Positions 10,010 through 18,685 of a DNA stretch of 64,000 nucleotides are shown here, in pieces. Every line of letters starts with the position of its first letter. Positions within the stretch are counted from its first letter, which is position 1. The DNA lies in contig NZ_CP060632.1 in NCBI RefSeq assembly GCF_014337155.1, positions 722,501 to 786,500 of the forward strand, in the 5' to 3' direction. Made by a program: the position numbers and the translations under genes. This stretch comes from Wujia chipingensis. GTDB lineage: Bacteria > Bacillota > Clostridia > Lachnospirales > Lachnospiraceae. The notes beneath the pieces are model-generated. The model had not been told where the DNA came from. It ran no database searches and worked only from the letters and a program-made list of their open reading frames with translations.

Positions 10010-11195
10010 CATTTTTTACTGTAAAGGTTAAACAGTATAAATTTGAGAAATTTAGATGAGAAATTTGGGGGTAGAAAAAATGAGTTGTAATGAAAATTAT
10101 GCTAATGGAGTTATAAAGTCAAATAAGAATTTCAATCTTGAGGATGCTTTTTCTGAATTAATTGGATTGGACAGTGTAAAAAATATAATTCGTGAGTGGA
10201 AAGATATGTTAGAGGTACAGAAGGATACTGGTATTAATAACACTATGACGAGACATATGATTTTCAAGGGAAATCCGGGTACAGGAAAGACAACTATGGC
10301 AAGGATAGTTGCAGATATTTTATATAATATGAATATTCTTAAAACAAATAAGTTGGTAGAAGTAACACGAGCTGATCTAGTGGCAGAATACATAGGACAA
10401 ACAGCTCCTAAAACACGAAAAGTAATTGAGTCTGCATTAGATGGAGTTTTATTTATTGATGAAGCATATTCATTATTAGGAGTAGGCGAAAATGACTTTG
10501 GAAAAGAGGCAATAGATGAACTAGTTAAGATGATGTATGACAACAGGGATAGACTTGTGGTGATTTTAGCTGGATATGGTGACGAGATGAATAATGTCTT
10601 AGATAGTAATGCTGGATTAAAATCTATAATATCCAATATTATTGAGTTCCCAGATTATACAGTAGATGAGTTGATGCAGATTGCTCAGGAAATGTATAGT
10701 GAGAAAAAATATGAATTAGATGAAGCAGCAACAGATGCATTGAGAAGCAAACTAGAAGCTGCCAGTCATGAAGAACATTTTGGAAATGTTAGATATGTTA
10801 GAAATCTGATGGAGGCATCAATAAGAAAACAAAACTCTCGATTAAAGAAAAAAAAGGATTATTTGCCATCTGAATTGGATATTATATTGGCTAAAGATAT
10901 TGACGCTCAATTGACTGACGATATTAACACCCAAATGAAAGAAACGGAGTTTGATCTTGAAGAGGTTTTTAGGAAGATAATAGGATTAGATAGGGTTAAA
11001 GAAATTATCAGAGCATGGAAGTTGGGGCAGGAGATACAAAAGAAGCGAAAAGAAAATGATTTCCTAGTGGATGAAACTATAACCATGCTTATGATGTTTA
11101 AAGGAAATCCAGGTACAGGAAAGACAACTATGGCAAGGATAGTTGCAGATATTTTATATAATATGAATATTCTTAAAACAAATAAGTTGGTAGAA
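8541..11195 (+). repeat. Four near-identical P-loop DNA blocks from tandem AAA module duplication
   Basis: An approximately 83-bp stretch beginning GTACAGGAAAGACA and ending AAGTTGGTAGAA occurs at about 8541, 9375, 10279 and 11113, with only a few differences among the copies. The flanking AAA sequence is also similar at the DNA level. Spacing is 834, 904 and 834 bp, meaning two modules per gene in two genes. Identity at the nucleotide level shows recent duplication or ongoing gene conversion. Confidence 0.9.
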
Positions 11196-11747
11196 GTAGA
11201 CCGCTCTGATCTAGTGGCAGGGTATGTAGGACAAACAGCTCTTAAAACACGAAAAGTAATTGAATCTGCATTAGATGGAGTTTTATTTATTGATGAAGCA
11301 TATTCATTATTAGCAGGAGGAGAAAATGATTTTGGAATAGAAGCAATAAGTGAGCTATTTAAGATGATGTATGAAAATTGGGATAGACTTGTGGTAATTT
11401 TAGCTGGATATGGTAAAGAGATGGATGATTTCTTAGATAAAAACGATGGATTAAAAGCTAAGATTTCCAATATTATCGAGTTCCCTGATTATACAGTAGA
11501 TGAGTTGATGCAGATTGCGCAGGAAATGTATAGTGCGCAAAAATATGAATTAGATGAAGAGGCAATTGATGCACTGAGAAGCAAACTAGAAACTGCTAGT
11601 CATGAAGAACATTTTGGAAATGGTAGATATGTTAGAAATCTGATGGAGGCATCAATAAGCCGGCAAGCTTTAAGATTATCAAAAAAAGAAGTAGGGAAAG
11701 AAGAACTAACAAAGATAATTGCGGAAGACATTAATGGGATATCATAG
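10080..11747 (+). CDS. Second double AAA+ ATPase (tandem paralogue, box-VII arginines replaced)
   Basis: A 555-residue protein lacking the N-terminal region of its neighbour and consisting of two CbbX/SpoVK-like AAA+ modules. Walker A GNPGTGKT and Walker B GVLFIDEAYSL are intact in both. The conserved arginine after GLKS is lost twice: module 1 reads GLKSIISN and module 2 reads GLKAKISN. Module 1 also has GNVRYVRN in place of GNGR. The first ten codons (MSCNENYANG) resemble the start of the downstream coiled-coil gene (MSYNETYVND), not the AAA neighbour. This shows how the gene arose. Probably it binds ATP but cannot supply an arginine finger, as a regulatory subunit would. The start is chosen after GGGGGTAG; a start at 10056 lacks a site. 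Confidence 0.85.
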   Translation: MSCNENYANGVIKSNKNFNLEDAFSELIGLDSVKNIIREWKDMLEVQKDTGINNTMTRHMIFKGNPGTGKTTMARIVADILYNMNILKTNKLVEVTRADLVAEYIGQTAPKTRKVIESALDGVLFIDEAYSLLGVGENDFGKEAIDELVKMMYDNRDRLVVILAGYGDEMNNVLDSNAGLKSIISNIIEFPDYTVDELMQIAQEMYSEKKYELDEAATDALRSKLEAASHEEHFGNVRYVRNLMEASIRKQNSRLKKKKDYLPSELDIILAKDIDAQLTDDINTQMKETEFDLEEVFRKIIGLDRVKEIIRAWKLGQEIQKKRKENDFLVDETITMLMMFKGNPGTGKTTMARIVADILYNMNILKTNKLVEVDRSDLVAGYVGQTALKTRKVIESALDGVLFIDEAYSLLAGGENDFGIEAISELFKMMYENWDRLVVILAGYGKEMDDFLDKNDGLKAKISNIIEFPDYTVDELMQIAQEMYSAQKYELDEEAIDALRSKLETASHEEHFGNGRYVRNLMEASISRQALRLSKKEVGKEELTKIIAEDINGIS

Positions 11748-11809
11748 CATATTATTTTAGATGTTAAACAGTATAAATAAAAAAATTTGAGAAAGTTGGA
11801 GGTAGAAAA

Positions 11810-13132
11810 ATGAGTTATAACGAGACTTATGTTAATGATGATGCATGGAGAAAACGTCAAGAAGAAGTTAAGAAAGACGAGGCATTTGTAATAAAGACAA
11901 AATCAAAAATAGAGGAGATAGATAGATATATTAACAATAAGAAAAATGATTATGCCAATATATGTAACAACAATGAAAAAAGGCTGGATCATGCGTTATC
12001 CTCGTTGATGGATTCGTTTAATAAATCCATGAATAGCGTAAAAACAGCAGGGGATATGGCTGTAATTAATGCAAAAAATAATTTTGAAAATCAAGTTTCT
12101 GATATTCGGAGCGATATTAAAAAGACTGGAGCAGATATATCAATAATAAATGTAAAAATTAATGAAGTAGCAACTGCTTTTAATGAGACATTTAAAAGTA
12201 TTGTAGATGCTCAAAATAGTGAAGCTGATAAGGCGAATTGTTATGCAACTCATTTGAAAGACATATTAGATCAGATTTCACATTTATATCCAGAGATACA
12301 TAAACCAATGGAGTATAACGGCTTGGTCAATATATATAACAATTTAAATAACAATATAAGTTCTGGAACTTATCTGGCAGGTATTGCAGTAGCTCAAACA
12401 GGTATATTGGAAGCAAGTAAGCTATTAACTGAATTAATTGCAATTAATGAGCGTGCGAATATTATGTTAGAGGAAATATATAAGGAATGTTCAGATGTAA
12501 AGAAAAACATGATGAAATTGACATCTGATGAAGCAGTGTTATCAATTGTGGTTGATGGAGAAACAGAGGAGTATGAATACAATATTCGCCGCTGGTCGGA
12601 ACGACTTTGTGATGGATTGAGTTTTAATGATATCGAGAAAGAATATTGTCAGCAAGAGGAAAAACTTGGTAGAACTTGTTCTATAGAGGAGTTACAAATA
12701 ATTAAACAGAATTTAGATGTAATTAAAAGAAAACTTTCACTTTGTGACAGTGAATCACGAGAACTTATGATGGGTGCTGTTGCAGCAGCAAGCACTGCAG
12801 AGTCGATGGTATCGGCATTAAATGCTGCAGGTTGGGATATAACGACGGTAGAAAATAATGATGAAAGAGATCCTATTACAATGAAAGGGGATGATGGTGC
12901 AGGTAATGAAGTTGCGGTGGTTATTTCATCAGGTGGTGAAAGTCCTTCCGTGTCATGGTATATCGATGATGACGATTCGGTTCAGAAGGAGATGAAGGAA
13001 GAGGCACTTCGTAATGAGTTATGTGATTGTGGAATAGGTACAGTTTATACGGAGAGGGATATTAAGAATTGCGAAAGAATCAATTCAGCAGATGATTTTG
13101 TAGACAAGACCATGACAGATTCGTTGATTTAG
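11810..13132 (+). CDS. Coiled-coil protein with C-terminal small domain (paralogue 1)
   Basis: A 440-residue hydrophilic protein, largely predicted alpha-helical with long coiled-coil stretches at about residues 15-125 and 270-330. The C-terminal region from about 335 (ALNAAGWDITTVE, then DDGAGNEVAVVISS) looks like a compact beta-rich domain. The same pattern, a G-W followed by DNGAGQDAVLEVLS, ends the next protein, so the two are paralogues. No catalytic motif is seen. It lies between the AAA pair and the Hsp70-like gene in one close-packed string, so it may be a scaffold, adaptor or substrate of these ATPases. The ribosome binding site is GGAGGTAG. Confidence 0.75.
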   Translation: MSYNETYVNDDAWRKRQEEVKKDEAFVIKTKSKIEEIDRYINNKKNDYANICNNNEKRLDHALSSLMDSFNKSMNSVKTAGDMAVINAKNNFENQVSDIRSDIKKTGADISIINVKINEVATAFNETFKSIVDAQNSEADKANCYATHLKDILDQISHLYPEIHKPMEYNGLVNIYNNLNNNISSGTYLAGIAVAQTGILEASKLLTELIAINERANIMLEEIYKECSDVKKNMMKLTSDEAVLSIVVDGETEEYEYNIRRWSERLCDGLSFNDIEKEYCQQEEKLGRTCSIEELQIIKQNLDVIKRKLSLCDSESRELMMGAVAAASTAESMVSALNAAGWDITTVENNDERDPITMKGDDGAGNEVAVVISSGGESPSVSWYIDDDDSVQKEMKEEALRNELCDCGIGTVYTERDIKNCERINSADDFVDKTMTDSLI

Positions 13133-13199
13133 TAATAAGTTTTCTTTGTTTTTGCTAATAAGTAGATTTTTAGGTGAAATGGAGATTCGGAGGTACGTT

Positions 13200-14549
13200 A
13201 TGTATGTAAATAATTCTGTATATAAAAACTTCGAGAAGAAAGAAAAAAATTTAAAAGATGCTAAGAGGAGTTTTTTAGATGAACTTAAGCTGAAAGAGGA
13301 AAAAGCCAGACAGGTTGATGCATCCTTGGATGAAATAATAACAAAACAAAATAAGGAGATGGATATTAAATTAGAGGGGGTAAAAGGCACTCTTGAAGAC
13401 GAACTGTCCAGTTTAGACACTGAAATAAGATTAAATATCGGACGCATGAATGTCGAAAATAAACAAAAAATTGATGCGATTAAGGCTGAATTGTCACAAG
13501 TTAAGTGGGATGTTGATAATGTGAACAGGAAAGTCGAAAAGGTTACGAAGGAAATAAATGATCGATTTGCCGAAATTCAAAAGAAATTAAAAACAAACGA
13601 AGAAAAAGCTCTGGTATATAAAATCAGCCTTAAAGATTGCTTTGATAAAATGAAAAAATTATACGGGGAATTACTCTTGCCCAATGAGGTAAATGAGATA
13701 GGAGAAAGTATTCGGTTCATTCAGGAAGATATAAAAGGGGAGTCGTATGAAGCTGCTATAGCGCTTGCGCAGAAGAAAATTGTTGATGCTACAAGGTATT
13801 ATGCAGAGCTAGAGATTAAGAATGAGCAATTCAAAAGTCTATGCAATAAAATTAGAAGTGTAGAAGAACAAATAAACCAATATGCGGATATTCCATATGA
13901 GGAGATGGCATCAAATGATGGGAGTGTACCAGAGGAGGAAAATGTAAAGTATTGGTCAGATGGCGTTCATAAAATACTGATAGAAAATTACAATGTAATT
14001 ACAGCAGATGAGGTTAATTATGAAAAACAGATGGATATTGAGGGTCTGCAAAGATCGTATGATTTATTAAATAAGTTGCTTGAGGATTTTCAAGCTTGTT
14101 TGGATTATGCCCTTCGCAGAGCGGAGGATTTTAATGCTTTGATAAGTATTGCTGAAACGCTTACTAATATAATGGAGTCAGAAGGCTGGACGGAGACAGG
14201 AAGTAAATTTGTAGACGGAGATTATAGAAAAAATTATATTGGTGAATTTGACAATGGGGCAGGACAAGATGCAGTTCTGGAGGTGTTGTCATGTAGAAAT
14301 GTAAACAAGGTAAGACTTCGAAATGGAAAAACCGAATATCAGACTGGAGATATTGAATTTGTTTTAAATTTATATGGTTACAGTGAAGAAGGAGCCAGAA
14401 TCGTATGGGAAGAAATTATTAGTAAGTTCAATGGAGGAGGAGTAACTAAATATGAACCTAAAGGAAAAGAATCAATGTATGAAGAGTATGAGGCACTAAG
14501 GGAAAAACGAATAAATAACATGAAACAGGTTCTAAGTTTGGATGTTTAG
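13200..14549 (+). CDS. Coiled-coil protein with C-terminal small domain (paralogue 2)
   Basis: A 449-residue paralogue of the preceding protein. Heptad-rich helices occupy about residues 10-150 and 210-330, and a C-terminal domain begins near SEGWTETGSK, followed by DNGAGQDAVLEVLS. The family is unrecognised. The start is set at ATG 13200 because CGGAGG lies about eight bases before it. The longer frame from 13146 would begin with an unrelated hydrophobic leader and has no site. It is followed 40 bp later by the Hsp70-like gene. Pairing of two long coiled-coil proteins with an Hsp70-like ATPase suggests a complex, but this is inference. Confidence 0.7.
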   Translation: MYVNNSVYKNFEKKEKNLKDAKRSFLDELKLKEEKARQVDASLDEIITKQNKEMDIKLEGVKGTLEDELSSLDTEIRLNIGRMNVENKQKIDAIKAELSQVKWDVDNVNRKVEKVTKEINDRFAEIQKKLKTNEEKALVYKISLKDCFDKMKKLYGELLLPNEVNEIGESIRFIQEDIKGESYEAAIALAQKKIVDATRYYAELEIKNEQFKSLCNKIRSVEEQINQYADIPYEEMASNDGSVPEEENVKYWSDGVHKILIENYNVITADEVNYEKQMDIEGLQRSYDLLNKLLEDFQACLDYALRRAEDFNALISIAETLTNIMESEGWTETGSKFVDGDYRKNYIGEFDNGAGQDAVLEVLSCRNVNKVRLRNGKTEYQTGDIEFVLNLYGYSEEGARIVWEEIISKFNGGGVTKYEPKGKESMYEEYEALREKRINNMKQVLSLDV

Positions 14550-14588
14550 TTAAAAATTAAACAATAAACGATTAGAGAGGTAAGCAGT

Positions 14589-16283
14589 ATGAACATAGGA
14601 TTGGATTTTGGAACTACATATTCTGTAATATCAAGAGTAAACAAAAGATCTGATGCGGCAGATGATTATAGTATAGATGCATTAAGACTCAAAGCAGCAA
14701 ATTTAAAGGAAAGCATAAGTTCATTGGTTGTAAAGGATTCAAGTGGTAATTTAGTGTGTGGTAGAAACGCGTTAGGAAAAATGAAAGAAGCTGGATCTGT
14801 AGTGTATAGAGGATTTAAAATGATGCTTACAGAGAAAAGCAAGCAAAAACGCCATGATCGTGGATATGATGAAGTTATTACTCCAGAAAAGGTTACAGAG
14901 ATTTATATAAGATTTTTGTTTGATCAAGCACGTGCTTGTGAAAGAATCCCTGTGGAATTTGATAAAGTGGTAGTAGGTGTTCCTGCCGTATGGTTTGATA
15001 GTAATAAGGCAAATGATAGTCGAGTGTTTATAGAGGATATTGTAAAAGAAAACAGTAGAGCAAAAATGGTAGAGGTAATAAGTGAGCCGGAACTTGCTTG
15101 TGCGTATTTTACAGATAATTATTACAAGAACAGGAAAGAACATTATAATGGAAAGATTCTGTTAGTAGATTATGGTGGAGGTACATTGGATTTGTCACTC
15201 TGCGATGTGAAATATAATGGAGAACGTTGTGAAATAACTTTAGTAAGGCGATCAGGTGCGGGAATATCAGATGGAAGCAACAACTTAGGAAGTGCAGGTC
15301 TGGCATTTATCGAAAAAATTTTGGAATTGGTTTGTAAAAGAAATGGAATTGAAATGAATAACCAAGATAAAGATTATTACGATTGCATTAATGATATTGA
15401 GGGAGCGTTAATTGAAGGAACTGATTCATTTTTTGACAATAATAAAATGACTGATGAGTTGGTATTTTCTTATGTGTTTGATGGAGGAATGAAAGAACTT
15501 CTGGAGGAAACATTTTGTGATATATATGTATCAGGAGAAAATTATAATATCACATATGGGGATTTAAAGAAGGCATATGATGTTGTGATTAATCCGGTAT
15601 TAAAAGAAAAACTGGATGATATGAAAGGGTATATAGATGCTAAAAAAATAGAAAATGAAAATTTAAAAATTGCAATGGTTGGAGGTTTTTGTAATTTTTA
15701 CTTAACTCAAAAACAGATATGTAAGAGCTTTTCTTATGGTGGGATGGATGATCCAAGATTTAAAGATATGATGAGCAATGTCAGTGATTGTGAAAAAGCT
15801 ATATCGTATGGAGCAGCATTAGTTGCTGAGGGAGTCATAGATATCAAGCGGGTTGCACCATATCATATAGGGTTTGCAAGTATGCGAAATGGCAAACTTG
15901 ATAAGGTTTACTATGCAGTACATAAAGGAGATGTGATTGCTCCAGACAAGGTTTATTGGCGTAGTGAAAATTTTAGTGGAAGATTACGGGATATTGTTAT
16001 AAACAGAGCGGATACGACAATCGAGGATGCAAGGATGGATATTCATGTGGAACATGGGGAACTCGATGGAGAGTATTTGGAGAGTTTAGATAGTATTACT
16101 AAGGCAGATGTATTCAAATTTGGGATATCCCTGGATAAATCGTTAGTGATAACTGTGCATGTTAGAGTTCAAAAACAGAATGAGAATGGTGAATATGTAG
16201 ACCTGCCTGAAAATACTCAACCGAAACCAATTAGATTAGGAAATATAGATTCAATATTAGGGTCTTTGCGAACCGTCAAGTAA
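14589..16283 (+). CDS. Hsp70-like actin-fold ATPase lacking a recognisable peptide-binding domain
   Basis: A 564-residue protein with the Hsp70 nucleotide-binding fold. Phosphate-1 motif GLDFGTTYS is at residues 4-12, SEPELACAY (linking region) near 165, phosphate-2 motif LLVDYGGGTLDLS near 188-200, and the adenosine motif MVGGFCNFYL near 360. After about residue 430 there is a divergent C-terminal region of about 130 residues, too short for the usual substrate-binding beta-sandwich plus helical lid. The VEPPR-like interdomain linker is not seen. No GrpE or DnaJ gene is in the island. The following coiled-coil gene begins eight to fifteen bases downstream, so the pair is probably cotranslated. 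Confidence 0.85.
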   Translation: MNIGLDFGTTYSVISRVNKRSDAADDYSIDALRLKAANLKESISSLVVKDSSGNLVCGRNALGKMKEAGSVVYRGFKMMLTEKSKQKRHDRGYDEVITPEKVTEIYIRFLFDQARACERIPVEFDKVVVGVPAVWFDSNKANDSRVFIEDIVKENSRAKMVEVISEPELACAYFTDNYYKNRKEHYNGKILLVDYGGGTLDLSLCDVKYNGERCEITLVRRSGAGISDGSNNLGSAGLAFIEKILELVCKRNGIEMNNQDKDYYDCINDIEGALIEGTDSFFDNNKMTDELVFSYVFDGGMKELLEETFCDIYVSGENYNITYGDLKKAYDVVINPVLKEKLDDMKGYIDAKKIENENLKIAMVGGFCNFYLTQKQICKSFSYGGMDDPRFKDMMSNVSDCEKAISYGAALVAEGVIDIKRVAPYHIGFASMRNGKLDKVYYAVHKGDVIAPDKVYWRSENFSGRLRDIVINRADTTIEDARMDIHVEHGELDGEYLESLDSITKADVFKFGISLDKSLVITVHVRVQKQNENGEYVDLPENTQPKPIRLGNIDSILGSLRTVK

Positions 16284-16297
16284 AAAGGAGGTTGCCA

Positions 16298-17416
16298 ATG
16301 TTTGAGATTACAAAAAAATACATAAGAACTTTAGAGGAGAAAGTACAGGATGATTATCCAATCTCAATTGATAATTTGGTGGAATTACACAATAATATTA
16401 ATGAAGATGTATTCCAATATGACGATGATCCAGAACGCTCTTTGCAGGAGATGGAAGTGGATGCTCCAAATACTTTACCAGCAAAGCTTTTAAGAATGCG
16501 TAATGCTGAAAAGTGTATGTATGATGTTAGTATAAGAAAAGGACTGGCACAAGTGCCTGCATTTGTGCAGAAAAAAATAAATGAACTTTCAGAGAAACTG
16601 AATAATGCAGATAAAGAGCTGAAAGATCTTGGCATAAAATTAAAGAAAATGGAAGAGCAAGAAAAAACACTTCAGGAAACAAGAGGTGCTCTTGTCGAAA
16701 AAGAGAAAGCATATAAAGACGTAAGTGAAAAAATATCAGAAAATAAGGCAAAGATAGAGGAACTCGAAAAAGTAGATTTGGATGCGTTACGGAAACAAAA
16801 ACAAAAGTATGAAAGTGACTTTAATAAACGGAATGAGGAATTTATCACTGCTGATAGTGAGCTAAAAAAAGCAAAACAGGACTATGAGATGGTTGAGAAT
16901 AACTTACAGGAAGCAACAGAAGAAAAAAAGAAAAAAGAAGCGGAAAAAGGAAAACTGGAAAAGAGATATAAAGAAACAGTTAAAAGGATAGAAGAGTTGC
17001 CCGACGAAATAAAGAAACTAGAACGAGACGTAGATGAGCAGGAGAGCATATATGAAGAGAATACAAAAAAATTGGAGGAAGAAAAGAAAAATCTGCAGGA
17101 TAAACTAGAAGAAATTAAAGTAAAAGAGAGGGGAGTGGATGAGGACATCAAAGAACTGTCAGGGATATATAAAATGGTATGTGATGATAAAGTAGTAATA
17201 GATTTGTATTCAATTGATGGAGCACAGGAAATATTAAAGGTAGATGAAGATGGCAGAGTAGGTATTCTTCCAAGAACGCCCCAAAATGTAGAGGAATTAA
17301 ACTTGTGGTTTGATTCCATGGAGAAAGTAATAAAAGAATTAATATATATATATGGCAAGGAATATAAAAAGATATTAGATCTGATTGTAAAGAGAAATAA
17401 GGATATTGGTAAATAA
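16298..17416 (+). CDS. Long coiled-coil protein partnered with the Hsp70-like ATPase
   Basis: A 372-residue, strongly charged protein. Residues about 85-290 are continuous heptad-rich coiled coil, full of E, K and L. The N-terminal 80 residues and the C-terminal 80 residues look globular. Directly behind an Hsp70 ATPase, this could serve as a nucleotide-exchange or adaptor factor, as the coiled-coil GrpE does for DnaK, but no GrpE signature is visible. The start is set at ATG 16298, seven bases after AAAGGAGG. A TTG six bases upstream overlaps that site. Confidence 0.7.
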   Translation: MFEITKKYIRTLEEKVQDDYPISIDNLVELHNNINEDVFQYDDDPERSLQEMEVDAPNTLPAKLLRMRNAEKCMYDVSIRKGLAQVPAFVQKKINELSEKLNNADKELKDLGIKLKKMEEQEKTLQETRGALVEKEKAYKDVSEKISENKAKIEELEKVDLDALRKQKQKYESDFNKRNEEFITADSELKKAKQDYEMVENNLQEATEEKKKKEAEKGKLEKRYKETVKRIEELPDEIKKLERDVDEQESIYEENTKKLEEEKKNLQDKLEEIKVKERGVDEDIKELSGIYKMVCDDKVVIDLYSIDGAQEILKVDEDGRVGILPRTPQNVEELNLWFDSMEKVIKELIYIYGKEYKKILDLIVKRNKDIGK

Positions 17417-17431
17417 GGAGGGGTTAAATAT

Positions 17432-17944
17432 ATGAAGATATGTAGATGTTGTGGTCGCTCGATGGAGAACTCTGAAATGAAGTGCACCAGATGTGGTTGC
17501 CAATATGTAAATACATTAGATGATGACGCGGAAAATAGAGAGATTCAGAGATGCCAGGATATGAGAAACAAAATCATACTTCCTAAGATAACGGAGATTG
17601 CTGTAAATGCATATGAATATCAGTTAAGAGGAGCAGATGGCGGATTGGAGAGCAAGGGCAGGAAAAAAATTATTTTGGCTGATGGAGTTATGTGTTCAGA
17701 TAGAATTTATTGGTCTCCAGTGTCGTTTGGGCAGTGGTTATATAGTGAAGAGGCACAGGATCTGGAACTGTCTTATAAATATGCTGGTAAAGAGTATATT
17801 ATATATGCAAAGATTAAGCCGATAAAGTGTGATGATTATTGGCGAGTTGGGTTATATATTGATGCAAAATTAAATTTATGGATTTATGTAGGAACAGATA
17901 AGAAATATAGTAAAGCTGGACCGTATGAGATAACATTAGCCTAA
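17432..17944 (+). CDS. Zinc-ribbon protein, 170 residues
   Basis: An N-terminal zinc ribbon is formed by C4-x-C6-C7 and C18-x2-C21, with the typical GRSMENSEMKC spacing also seen in the ribbons at 23211, 23542 and 24448. After a linker, residues 50-170 form a beta-rich domain of unknown family with many aromatic residues (IYWSPVSFGQWLY). Unlike the later ribbon proteins, it lacks the LFkIP peptide after the ribbon. It follows the coiled-coil gene by 15 bp with an AGGAGG site and is 17 bp before the next ribbon protein. Confidence 0.65.
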   Translation: MKICRCCGRSMENSEMKCTRCGCQYVNTLDDDAENREIQRCQDMRNKIILPKITEIAVNAYEYQLRGADGGLESKGRKKIILADGVMCSDRIYWSPVSFGQWLYSEEAQDLELSYKYAGKEYIIYAKIKPIKCDDYWRVGLYIDAKLNLWIYVGTDKKYSKAGPYEITLA

Positions 17945-17961
17945 CACGGGGGAGAATATAC

Positions 17962-18678
17962 ATGAAAAAGTGTCCAAGTTGTAATGATTATGCGTTATAT
18001 GATGATGAGATAACAACATGCCCATTATGTGGAGCTACATTGGTTACATATCGACGTACTGTAGTACATAGAGCAACTGGTAGTGTGGTAAAACCTGTGT
18101 CAAGTAATGCCACCGTAAACAGATCAGGAACAGGGGATTCACAGTCGTCTTCTGTCAGCGCAGAACCGAGTTTTGAGACAAGAGAAGGTTTTCGATATAT
18201 TTACAGAGGAACGGTTACAGAGGTAAATTCTCATGCAAGATACCATAATAGACTAAAAAAAATAATTAATGCGATATTTAGAGGAGAACCATATCAGTTT
18301 GGAAATACATCTCATGAGACGGTTTTCAGACTAGAAGAATTTCACAGAGGACGTTTGTCAGGTAAAAAAAGAGACTTGATATTTTATGGAGATATAGAAG
18401 GGCGCTTAAATTATGGAGATGATGTGCGTGTGGTAGTGAAGAAAAGAGGAGACAGATATGTAGCGACAAAAATATACTCAAATGAGACAGAGTCACAGAT
18501 AAGGCCAACACCTCAGATACCAGCGATATTTTTTTCATTACTTTTGCTTCTTGTAGTTTTTCTCAGTTACTACCTTGTTAGTTCGGGGATAGTGGTGGCA
18601 CTGCTTGCGAAGGTTGTAACATATGCAATATTGATTATTGCATTTTTGATATTTATTAAAAGTTTTTTTGGAGATTAG
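17962..18678 (+). CDS. Zinc-ribbon protein with C-terminal membrane hairpin
   Basis: A 238-residue protein. The N-terminus is a zinc ribbon with C4-x2-C7 and C20-x2-C23. A low-complexity Ser/Thr/Val linker follows (about 30-65). Next comes a beta-rich domain (about 70-175) containing YRGTVTEV and GDDVRVVVKKRGDRYVATKIY, which resembles an OB-like barrel. Two hydrophobic segments (about 190-208 and 213-235) close it. It could anchor the neighbouring soluble machinery to the membrane. The family is unknown. It lies seven bases before the HerA-type ATPase gene. Confidence 0.65.
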   Translation: MKKCPSCNDYALYDDEITTCPLCGATLVTYRRTVVHRATGSVVKPVSSNATVNRSGTGDSQSSSVSAEPSFETREGFRYIYRGTVTEVNSHARYHNRLKKIINAIFRGEPYQFGNTSHETVFRLEEFHRGRLSGKKRDLIFYGDIEGRLNYGDDVRVVVKKRGDRYVATKIYSNETESQIRPTPQIPAIFFSLLLLLVVFLSYYLVSSGIVVALLAKVVTYAILIIAFLIFIKSFFGD

Positions 18679-18685
18679 ATGAATT

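Noticed and set aside
8323..11470. Long minus-strand frames of 179-191 codons in the AAA genes
   Set aside because: They repeat once per AAA module because the DNA is duplicated, and they have no initiation signals. They are antisense shadows of the AAA coding sequence.
14589..16283. Housekeeping DnaK
   Set aside because: The linker and substrate-binding domain are absent and there is no grpE or dnaJ beside it.
16298..17416. GrpE exchange factor
   Set aside because: Position and coiled coil fit, but no GrpE beta-domain signature is present and the protein is longer than GrpE.
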